Source: Minisyncoccota bacterium
GTDB lineage: Bacteria > Patescibacteriota > Minisyncoccia > Minisyncoccales > UBA5738
Assembly: GCA_025453415.1 (NCBI GenBank)
Contig: JALOQL010000067.1
Coordinates: 1-5,838 of the forward strand
Length of the DNA stretch: 5,838 bases
Direction: 5' to 3'
In this document: piece after piece, positions 1-5,323 of the stretch
How the letters are laid out: each line of letters starts with the position of its first letter
Numbering within the stretch: the first letter of the stretch is position 1
Notes under the pieces: generated by a model
The model's input: only the letters and a program-made list of their open reading frames with translations
Database searches by the model: none
Told to the model about the DNA's origin: nothing
Program-made: the position numbers and the translations under genes

Positions 1-657
1 CATGGTCCGGTAGGTCAAGATTTCAGCGCCCGAAAGATTGTAGTGCCGAATCCCCGCCGGCACAGTTTCCAGCGCGGCGAGGCAGGCTGCCGCTACATCC
101 TCAGCGTGCACCGGCTGCCGCAGGCCCGAGGCCGAGCCGCAAACCGGGAAAAAACCAAATCTGCGGATAAACCGGGCGATCTCGCCGATATTGCGATCCC
201 GTCCGTAACCGTAGATCAACGTCGGGCGCAGGATGGTCGTTGCCGCTTGCCGCTCCCCGGCCCACCGCACCAACCGCCCCTCGCCCTCGGCCAGCCGGCG
301 GGCAACGGCCCTCTCTTCCGGGTCGGGCGAGGCTTCTTTGGTGAACCGGCTGGTGGAGGAGAGCGCCACGACCCGCTGGACGTTGTGTGCCTCCAGCAGA
401 CCGAAGTAATCCGGCAGAATCCAGATCGGCGCCAGGCTGATCCAATTGCGGATTTCGATTTGCAGGGGCTTTGGACCGCCACCCGGATCAGCGGCAGCCT
501 TCAAGCTGCACCAGTGGATTCCGGGGCTGGCGTGTTGTTGGTTGGGCTGCCGCGAAAAGGCCATGACGGTGGCCCCCTTGACAACCAACAGCGGCAAGAG
601 GCATTCCCCCACCAGGCTGCGGGCACCCAAGACGCCTACAAATCCTCCCCGTGCCAA
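1..657 (-). CDS. NAD(P)-binding epimerase/dehydratase-like protein (extended SDR), C-terminus outside window
   Basis: The frame is open for 219 codons from the proposed start to the window edge, so the C-terminus is missing. A Rossmann-type glycine-rich turn, GVLGARSLVGE, lies at residues 8-18; the strand end ALSSTS at 98-103 corresponds to the SDR serine region; LRPTLIYG at 143-150 and QPVHAEDVA at 181-189 are typical of nucleotide-sugar epimerases/dehydratases. Such enzymes act on cytoplasmic NDP-sugars, which fits the two transferase genes directly upstream. Oddly, no tyrosine occurs between residue 104 and 148, where the catalytic YxxxK of ordinary SDRs is expected, so the chemistry may differ. 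The start is uncertain: between the preceding in-frame stop (near 706) and the Rossmann turn there is no ATG or GTG. TTG at 657, behind a G-rich stretch, keeps the whole nucleotide-binding strand; the first ATG (near 562) would delete it. The gene begins 41 bases after the stop of the preceding transferase, probably in one operon. The exact substrate cannot be read from the sequence. Confidence 0.82.
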   Translation of the reverse strand, partial: MARGGFVGVLGARSLVGECLLPLLVVKGATVMAFSRQPNQQHASPGIHWCSLKAAADPGGGPKPLQIEIRNWISLAPIWILPDYFGLLEAHNVQRVVALSSTSRFTKEASPDPEERAVARRLAEGEGRLVRWAGERQAATTILRPTLIYGYGRDRNIGEIARFIRRFGFFPVCGSASGLRQPVHAEDVAAACLAALETVPAGIRHYNLSGAEILTYRTM

Positions 658-698
658 AATCCCCCCACGCTCCCAGGCCGTCCGTCGCAGCGGTTGGG

Positions 699-1577
699 TT
701 ACCGATTATTTCTCAAGGCGAGATACCCCGCGAAGGCCAAAAAGTGAGCCCAGATCCCTGCCGCCACCACAGCCATCAGCGCGCTGGGGTGCTGATGCCG
801 AAAGAATTTGCGGTAAAAGCGCATCAGGCCCCAGTGCTTGTGCCACTCGACGAAAATCGGGCGATCCCGACCGCAGACGCCTTTGAGATGCACCACCTTT
901 GCCCCGGGGACGAAAATGATTTTCCAACCCTTTTCACGGACCCGCATGCACAGGTCCAGGTCTTCCACATGCAGGAAATAGCCTTCATCGAAGCCCCCAA
1001 CATCACTGATGACCTTTCGCGGCAACATCATACAGGCTCCGGAAGTAGCCTCGACTTCCATGTCAGCATCAGGCACTTTCTCATGGTGCTGCAAAAAATC
1101 ATCAAAAATCCGTGGGTAGCGGTTTTTCAGCCGGTAGAGCCCGGTAAGCCGGACCAGGACCCTCCAGGGAGTCGGGACAGCCCGCCGGCCGCCGGCCTGC
1201 TCCGTACCGTCCGGATTGATTAACATGCCCCCGGCCATGCCGGCGTCGGGACGCTTTTTCAAGCCGTTGACCAATGCGGGCAGCGTGTTGCCATCGATGA
1301 CGCAGTCCGGGTTCAGGTAGAGAATGTACTGGCAGGCGGCCAGCTTAGTGCCGATATTGCACGCCCTGGCAAACCCGAGGTTGGCGCCGTTGCGCATGAT
1401 GCGCAGGTTCTCCAGACCGCAGTACCCGGCCTCCAGTCTTTGGATGCTGTCATCTTCGGAGGCGTTATCGACCACGATGATTTGGGCCGAACACCCGGAG
1501 TCGACAATGGACGTCACGCAGTCGGCAAGCCGAGCGCCGGCATTGAAGTTTACGATAACGATGGATACAGATTCCAT
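699..1577 (-). CDS. Family 2 glycosyltransferase, rhamnosyltransferase-like
   Basis: A 292-residue GT-A-fold glycosyltransferase. The N-terminus SIVIVNFN (5-12) and VDNASEDDS (36-44) form the nucleotide-sugar-binding part; LNPD (88-91) sits at the usual DXD metal-binding position; GGFDE (194-198) followed by VEDLDLCMRVREKGW (204-218) carries the acidic ED catalytic/acceptor motif; VVHLKG (228-233) closes the domain. This set and order are typical of the dTDP-rhamnosyltransferase (WbbL/RfbF-like) subgroup, but donor and acceptor cannot be fixed from motifs. A hydrophobic stretch at about 266-287 may bind the membrane, as expected for an enzyme extending a lipid-linked glycan on the cytoplasmic face. 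The ATG is preceded by a weak GGA-containing Shine-Dalgarno, and the gene starts 33 bases after the stop of the next transferase upstream. It shares most motifs with that neighbour, so the two are paralogues, old or recent, probably adding successive sugars. Confidence 0.92.
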   Translation of the reverse strand: MESVSIVIVNFNAGARLADCVTSIVDSGCSAQIIVVDNASEDDSIQRLEAGYCGLENLRIMRNGANLGFARACNIGTKLAACQYILYLNPDCVIDGNTLPALVNGLKKRPDAGMAGGMLINPDGTEQAGGRRAVPTPWRVLVRLTGLYRLKNRYPRIFDDFLQHHEKVPDADMEVEATSGACMMLPRKVISDVGGFDEGYFLHVEDLDLCMRVREKGWKIIFVPGAKVVHLKGVCGRDRPIFVEWHKHWGLMRFYRKFFRHQHPSALMAVVAAGIWAHFLAFAGYLALRNNR

Positions 1578-1610
1578 GCTTTTTCCGCTTCCAGGACCAA
1601 GCCGACAAGT

Positions 1611-2561
1611 TTACTTAAATCTGAAAATTCTTTTATCCAAAACCCTCAGGATCTCGCGCGCGGAAGCCTTCCTCTGATTTTGAATGCGACTTCGTTTCTG
1701 CCACGCCGTGCGGATTTCAGCCAGGGCGGCGATCTTGGCCCGAATCATAATTTTTCCCTGCCATCTGTGAAAGCCGATGACAACGCTGATCAGATTGACC
1801 ATGACGTGCAAGGGAAGAAGAATCCAGAACAAAGTGGCGGGCATGTTCTTAAAAAAGGTCCAGACCATGTTCCGGTGGCCGTGATAAACCGCGAAATCAC
1901 CGCGCTGCCCGCCGCTGGTGGCCGACCCCAGATGGTGAACCACCGCCGACGGCACCTGTAAACAGCGGTGTCCCAGGAGACGCATCCGGAAGCCGAGGTC
2001 CACATCTTCAAGATAGCAGAAGAAATCCTCGTCAAACCCCCCGGCCTCGCGCAAGGCCTCGGTCCGGTACATCGCCGCTGCGGCACACGGCGAAAAAACC
2101 TCCCAAGGCGTCGCTTCCTTTTGGAAGAGCCGGCCATGCCCCTCGCGCCAGGCCGCCCCGCTCACGTGATAGCGGTCCCCGTCACCATCGAGCAGCTTGG
2201 GGTTTTGGGCCGATACCAGACGACTTCCGAACATCGAATATTCAGGATATTTTTCTGCAGCCAAGAGCAGCTTTTCGATCCAGTCGGGCTCGGGAAAGGC
2301 GTCGGGGTTAAGTAAGGCCACCAGGGGGGTGGTGCATTCCGCCAGGGCAAAGTTGTTTCCGGCAGCAAAACCGATATTGTCGGTCATTTTGAAGACGGTG
2401 ACCCTGCCGGATAAATCCTTGATTTTGCCGAACCCCTCCGTGCTGGCGTTGTCCAGAACAAACACGCGACCGGGCAGAACCGTCTGCAAACTCAGGTGCC
2501 GCAAACACTTTGCCAGTAATTCAAAACTGTTGAAGTTTACGATGATGACGGTAAGAGGCAT
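1611..2561 (-). CDS. Family 2 glycosyltransferase, rhamnosyltransferase-like
   Basis: A 316-residue transferase from the ATG at 2561. TVIIVNFN (4-11), LDNAST (36-41), NIGFAAGNN (62-70), LNPDA (84-88, DXD position), GGFDE (174-178) and LEDVDLGFRMR (184-194) mark a GT-A domain of the WbbL/RfbF-like group. HRNMVWTFFKNMP (229-241), followed by a hydrophobic segment at about 243-263 and a basic tail, is typical of rhamnosyltransferase-like members that sit on the inner membrane. The expected job is transfer of a deoxysugar such as rhamnose from dTDP-sugar to a growing lipid-linked glycan; the sugar is an inference. The frame stays open upstream to a TTG at 2621, but that would add 20 residues ahead of the conserved first strand, so ATG 2561 is preferred although no clear Shine-Dalgarno precedes it. 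It is the first gene after the 379-base gap and probably heads a transcript with the two genes downstream. Confidence 0.9.
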   Translation of the reverse strand: MPLTVIIVNFNSFELLAKCLRHLSLQTVLPGRVFVLDNASTEGFGKIKDLSGRVTVFKMTDNIGFAAGNNFALAECTTPLVALLNPDAFPEPDWIEKLLLAAEKYPEYSMFGSRLVSAQNPKLLDGDGDRYHVSGAAWREGHGRLFQKEATPWEVFSPCAAAAMYRTEALREAGGFDEDFFCYLEDVDLGFRMRLLGHRCLQVPSAVVHHLGSATSGGQRGDFAVYHGHRNMVWTFFKNMPATLFWILLPLHVMVNLISVVIGFHRWQGKIMIRAKIAALAEIRTAWQKRSRIQNQRKASAREILRVLDKRIFRFK

Positions 2562-2624
2562 AAAAATCAAATACTTTCGTATCTGACATAGATAAAACAC
2601 TTTGATGCGGCGTTGCTGCAACGA

Positions 2625-2653
2625 TTTATAACAAAGGTCGCAGTAGATCGAAA
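2625..2653 (-). promoter_or_regulatory. Candidate extended -10 promoter for the 1611-2561 gene
   Basis: On the minus strand TATAAA (2630-2625) is preceded by TGT, giving an extended -10 element TGTTATAAA close to the sigma-70 TGnTATAAT pattern. At a 17-base spacing the -35 is TTTCGA (2653-2648), a poor match, which extended -10 promoters can tolerate. Transcription would start near 2617, leaving a leader of roughly 57 bases before ATG 2561. This is pattern matching in a gap just upstream of the first gene of the GC-rich half; no regulator site is evident. Confidence 0.35.
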
Positions 2654-2678
2654 CGCCCCCATCCTCCCAACCTAATTT

Positions 2679-2807
2679 TTATCGGAGGATCGGCAATTCC
2701 AGAGCTGGCAGCGTCAAAAGAACCATGGAGCGCCGATCGGTGCCGATCCGGCGGTTATCACCTCCACAAAAAACTGGGCTGGGGATAAAGCTGCGCAGGA
2801 TTGTCAT
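2679..2807 (-). CDS. Possible 42-residue small ORF with RRIGTDRRS motif
   Basis: ATG (2807) to TAA (2679) encodes 42 residues. They begin MTILRSFIPSPVFCGG, contain DNRRIGTDRRS at about 17-27, then a leucine-rich end. Arg-Arg-x-Gly-x-Asp-Arg-Arg patterns recur in short hypothetical proteins of several proteobacteria, so a remnant of such a gene or of a dispersed repeat is possible; this is recollection of a pattern, not a match I could test. Against a real gene: no Shine-Dalgarno precedes the ATG, the ORF is short, and the motif overlaps a DNA palindrome (2731-2753) that could itself create the repeating arginine codons. It may equally be untranslated leader or decayed sequence. It sits between the two compositional halves of the cluster. 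Confidence 0.22.
   Translation of the reverse strand: MTILRSFIPSPVFCGGDNRRIGTDRRSMVLLTLPALELPILR
2731..2753. repeat. Imperfect inverted repeat (cruciform/hairpin)
   Basis: CGCC + GATCGG, a TG centre, then CCGATC + (extra C) + GGCG: ten paired positions interrupted by one bulged base. There is no adjacent T-run, so it is not a classic intrinsic terminator. It lies about 170 bases upstream of the 1611-2561 start codon and upstream of the candidate promoter. It could be a protein-binding site, a repeat-element remnant or a by-product of the arginine-rich codons of the possible small ORF. Confidence 0.5.
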
Positions 2808-2885
2808 CGGCGCTGGGTGGTTTTGCGCCACTCTTTTGGGTCACGGAATAACACTATCAGAATAACAACGTATCTTGCTTTGAGA

Positions 2886-2916
2886 GATGATTATTGGGCC
2901 GCGGCTCAAAATCATC
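2886..2916 (-). terminator. Stem-loop 25 bases downstream of the methyltransferase; possible terminator
   Basis: GATGATT (2886-2892) pairs perfectly with AATCATC (2910-2916). Inside it TTGGGCC pairs with GGCTCAA at six of seven positions on DNA, around a GC centre, with one bulged A (2893). The hairpin starts shortly after the stop codon at 2941 in the direction of transcription, where a terminator is expected. On the minus-strand transcript one inner position becomes an A-C mismatch and no U-run follows, so it may be a weak or factor-assisted terminator, or an mRNA 3'-end stabilising hairpin, rather than a canonical intrinsic terminator. Confidence 0.4.
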
Positions 2917-2940
2917 AACCATGCCAACCAAAAAACATAA

Positions 2941-3498
2941 TCAATGCTTTTCAAAAACGAAAAGATTATTAAGACCTAATTGAAACTTTTTTCTGAATTT
3001 GAGCTGTAGATGACTGGAAAGCATGCTGACAAGGGATTCCGGATCAAATCCATGATGCTCCTCTACTGCCTGCCCATCGATTAATTTTAGAAGCATAAGT
3101 GAATCTAAAATCTTATCAACAAATGGATGAGGCACCGTAACAATCAATCGCCCCTTATCAGTAAGCAGCTCTGAAATTTTTTGAGAAGTCTTTTTTAAAT
3201 CACCTTCGGTAAAATGCTCAAAAACCGATAATGCAAAAATGGTATCGTATTTTCCCCATCCCTTGGATTCATCCAAGACTGACGGAAAAAAACCTTGCAA
3301 GAGTCTTGAGTTGGACGATACGAATTTAATTGATAAGCGGGGGTCGCATCCGTCAAGACGCAAATCCTCTCCTTTAATTTTCCTAAGAAGATAACCATCG
3401 TCACAACCAATATCGAATACGGACTCAACCAAATTTGGCATAGCCCGAAGTGCTACTCCAACACGCCACCGTCGCAGCGCCTTATCAATAAATTTCAT
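2941..3498 (-). CDS. Class I SAM-dependent methyltransferase
   Basis: A 185-residue protein. Motif I, VFDIGCDDGY (27-36), is the glycine-rich S-adenosylmethionine loop; LDGCDP (48-53) is the acidic strand-2 end that binds the ribose; YDTIFALSVFEHF (84-96) matches the motif IV region of the UbiE/Methyltransf_11-type fold; KGRLIVTVPHP (115-125) is strand 5. The SAM fold is clear but the acceptor is unknown. In this setting an O-methylation of a sugar or of a chain end is a reasonable inference. The start at 3498 was chosen because AAGGGG lies six bases upstream and the short lead into motif I is normal; a longer open frame to TTG 3573 would overlap the preceding gene by 61 bases. It begins 14 bases after the GtrA-like stop and is therefore co-transcribed with it. 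It is strikingly AT-rich compared with the genes below 2700 and is the last gene before the gap. Confidence 0.88.
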   Translation of the reverse strand: MKFIDKALRRWRVGVALRAMPNLVESVFDIGCDDGYLLRKIKGEDLRLDGCDPRLSIKFVSSNSRLLQGFFPSVLDESKGWGKYDTIFALSVFEHFTEGDLKKTSQKISELLTDKGRLIVTVPHPFVDKILDSLMLLKLIDGQAVEEHHGFDPESLVSMLSSHLQLKFRKKFQLGLNNLFVFEKH

Positions 3499-3504
3499 AA
3501 AAAA

Positions 3505-3510
3505 CCCCTT
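3505..3510 (-). promoter_or_regulatory. Shine-Dalgarno fixing the methyltransferase start
   Basis: AAGGGG on the minus strand, followed by TTTTTT and then ATG (3498). It lies right behind the GtrA-like stop codon and favours the 3498 start over the longer TTG reading. Confidence 0.6.
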
Positions 3511-3512
3511 TT

Positions 3513-3887
3513 TTAATCCACTTCTGAAAATACCCACCGGGATTGTATGACATAATTCGCGAGAGTGATGCAAGCAACAACTATGACAAAAGAAAATTCA
3601 GGATTGAATTTAAAAATTTCCAGTACATAAGGAAGAAAGGCTGAAAGAGTCAAACCAAATAATTGAGTTGTGGCGTATTTCGGGAGCGATGAGAAGTGCG
3701 AGTTTTTTGATTTAAATACAAATCGCTTTTGAATATAATAAACGATCGGAATCAGTGCGATATAAATAAAAAGACTGGAAATCCATGGGCGCAGACCAGA
3801 ATAAGTAAGCACGGAAGAGAATACAACATAGCAGGCCGCTCCGAAAGTTCCAGCGGAAACGAATTTTAAAAATTGATATGTTACCAT
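3513..3887 (-). CDS. GtrA-like family membrane protein (putative lipid-linked sugar flippase)
   Basis: A 124-residue protein, the usual size of the GtrA family, with four predicted membrane segments at about 9-29, 35-54, 71-92 and 98-116. QFLKFVSAG near the N-terminus and the paired QKRFVF (53-58) and NYVIQSRWVF (111-120) endings after helices 2 and 4 are the family pattern. Known members of gtr loci are thought to flip polyprenyl-phosphate-linked glucose across the inner membrane, partnered with a GtrB-type synthase; such a gene (3976-5130) lies directly upstream, which supports the role by context. ATG 3887 gives a standard N-terminus but has no visible Shine-Dalgarno. The same frame stays open through the 88-base spacer back into the upstream gene without any ATG, GTG or TTG, so an extended or damaged N-terminus cannot be excluded. 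The symbol is not assigned because GtrA-like proteins serve many different sugars. Confidence 0.87.
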   Translation of the reverse strand: MVTYQFLKFVSAGTFGAACYVVFSSVLTYSGLRPWISSLFIYIALIPIVYYIQKRFVFKSKNSHFSSLPKYATTQLFGLTLSAFLPYVLEIFKFNPEFSFVIVVACITLANYVIQSRWVFSEVD

Positions 3888-3975
3888 GTAATTGATTTGA
3901 GCATAAGATTTTTGGTTATCTGGGCCAGGATTCTTAACTTCAATAAACTTAACCCAATGTCTCTCTGACCACGAC

Positions 3976-5130
3976 TTAAAGCGGCTGACGTCTAATAGGC
4001 AAGGCCAGAAAACCCATAATTAGGGATGATAAAAACCCAATACCTCCAAAAGTAATCAACAAGGTTGAAAGGCTAACAGCCCTTAAGAATGCCCCATATT
4101 CAAGTTCCCCAAAGCCCTTGGCACCCCATTCCGATAATAAGTCGAAACCCATATAGATGCCGATAGTAATTAATACAATTCCACCGAGACTACCAATTTC
4201 TAATATCGGAGATGTTCGTAATTTTTCAAGTAAAAAATGTTCTTGCAAAAATCCTTCACGTATCCCAAACATCCTTGCCGTTGTACCGAGCACCGACGAT
4301 ATGAAACCAATGGTCATTCCGGCTTGAGCATAAAACAAAGTATGAACATCAAAGAAGACGCTTCCTATTTTTATAGGACCAAATAGAAGCATTAAATAAA
4401 AAATAAAACTTATCATGAATACAGCTATTCCAGGGATCATAAATAACCACCTAGGGCTAAAAAGCAACATAAACCGAAGGTGACGCCACCCATCTCTCCA
4501 TGGACGCAAATGGGGAGAACGTGAACGGCCGTCTTTTGACAAAGTCGTAGGTACCTCTGCTATCTTCATCCCAAATAATTTTGCTTTAATAACCATTTCA
4601 GACGCAAACTCCATCCCTGTGGTTCGAAGATCCATTCGTACGAATGCGTCCTTTCTAAATCCACGTAAACCACAGTGAAAATCCTTAGCAGGACATTTGA
4701 ATATAATTCGGCCAACCCATGTTAAAACAGGGTTCCCAATATATCGATTTTTCCAGGGCATGGCATTGGGTGCGATTCCGCCAAGAAAACGATTTCCCAT
4801 AACCAAATCGAATCCTTTTTCTAGCTTCTCTACGAACGCGTCAAGTCGGCTGAAATCATATGAATTATCAGAGTCTCCCATAATTATGTATTCACCATTC
4901 GCAGATAGTACGCCGTAGTACAAAGCAGATCCATAGCCTCGTAAAGGTACGTCAACAACCCGTGCGCCGTTTCTAATAGCAATTTTTTGGGAACCGTCGG
5001 TGCTGCCATTATCAGCGATAACAACTTCGCCCGAGATGCAGGACTGCCGAATCCAGGCGGTTGCTTTTTTTATGCAGATTTCTAATGTTTCCGATTCGTT
5101 GAGGCAGGGCATCAAAATTGTTAACTTCAT
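3976..5130 (-). CDS. Family 2 glycosyltransferase, dolichol/polyprenyl-phosphate sugar synthase-like, with C-terminal membrane domain
   Basis: A 384-residue protein. The catalytic GT-A domain begins LTILMPCLNE (3-12), then IADNGSTDGS (38-47), RGYGSALYYG (64-73), the metal-binding GDSDNSYDF (85-93, D-S-D at 86-88), GNRF (112-115), DFHCGLRGFRKD (150-161) and GMEFASEM (172-179). This order is that of dolichol-phosphate-mannose/glucose synthase-like enzymes, which load a sugar from a nucleotide donor onto polyprenyl phosphate at the cytoplasmic face. After KDGRSRSPHLRPWRDGWRH come four hydrophobic segments (about 229-250, 265-285, 310-335, 350-378), an extended membrane tail seen in larger bacterial and archaeal relatives. 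ATG 5130 has GGAG seven bases upstream. Its start overlaps the TGA of an upstream open frame (ATGA). The neighbouring GtrA-like gene suggests the two form a charge-and-flip pair. The sugar is unknown. Confidence 0.92.
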   Translation of the reverse strand: MKLTILMPCLNESETLEICIKKATAWIRQSCISGEVVIADNGSTDGSQKIAIRNGARVVDVPLRGYGSALYYGVLSANGEYIIMGDSDNSYDFSRLDAFVEKLEKGFDLVMGNRFLGGIAPNAMPWKNRYIGNPVLTWVGRIIFKCPAKDFHCGLRGFRKDAFVRMDLRTTGMEFASEMVIKAKLFGMKIAEVPTTLSKDGRSRSPHLRPWRDGWRHLRFMLLFSPRWLFMIPGIAVFMISFIFYLMLLFGPIKIGSVFFDVHTLFYAQAGMTIGFISSVLGTTARMFGIREGFLQEHFLLEKLRTSPILEIGSLGGIVLITIGIYMGFDLLSEWGAKGFGELEYGAFLRAVSLSTLLITFGGIGFLSSLIMGFLALPIRRQPL

Positions 5131-5323
5131 CCTACTTCTCCAACGTTAAGAAAATCACTTAAATCACAATCCACGACCATAGGCCGTGGCCTTACGTCCG
5201 ATTCATGGCCTCCGGCTACCGCGATTTCAAAAGCATTTTTCAGGCATAGCCCAAGGACTCTGACAAAACTTAAAGGGCGTGAATTTCTTTGTTCCGTTAA
5301 AACAACCGTGACACATATCTCTT
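5127..5323 (-). other. Gap with GC-rich patch and start-less open frame, possible gene remnant
   Basis: No intact gene fits here. One minus-strand frame is free of stops from 5441 to 5130 (104 codons) and ends in TGA 5129-5127, overlapping the next ATG as ATGA, a common operon arrangement. It contains no ATG, GTG or TTG until ATG 5180, which leaves only 17 codons, MVVDCDLSDFLNVGEVG. The part beyond 5324 overlaps the membrane-protein gene in another frame. Bases 5171-5220 are 32 of 50 G/C inside an AT-rich half, and include a short perfect inverted repeat AGGCC-GT-GGCCT (5181-5192). I read this as a possible decayed gene end, a short coupled leader peptide, or chance. No terminator or strong promoter was seen. 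Confidence 0.3.

Noticed and set aside
101..482. Minus-strand frames 101-445 and 216-482 as the gene at the window start
   Set aside because: Their translations lack recognisable motifs; the third minus frame, open to the window edge, carries the Rossmann turn and the epimerase motifs.
43..1223. Long plus-strand open frames (43-747, 446-886, 651-1223)
   Set aside because: They lie antisense to the epimerase-like and transferase genes in GC-rich DNA, have low-complexity Pro/Arg/Gly-rich translations and no family motifs.
1324..2586. Plus-strand open frames opposite the two rhamnosyltransferase-like genes
   Set aside because: Antisense shadows; the minus-strand products carry full glycosyltransferase motif sets.
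2562..2621. TTG 2621 as start of the 1611-2561 transferase
   Set aside because: It would add 20 non-conserved residues before the usual N-terminal strand and would overlap the candidate promoter's expected transcription start.
2725..2865. 46-codon plus-strand ORF in the gap
   Set aside because: No Shine-Dalgarno, no recognisable motif, and it runs against all other genes in the window.
3499..3573. TTG 3573 as start of the methyltransferase
   Set aside because: It overlaps the GtrA-like gene by 61 bases, while ATG 3498 has a good Shine-Dalgarno at the right spacing.
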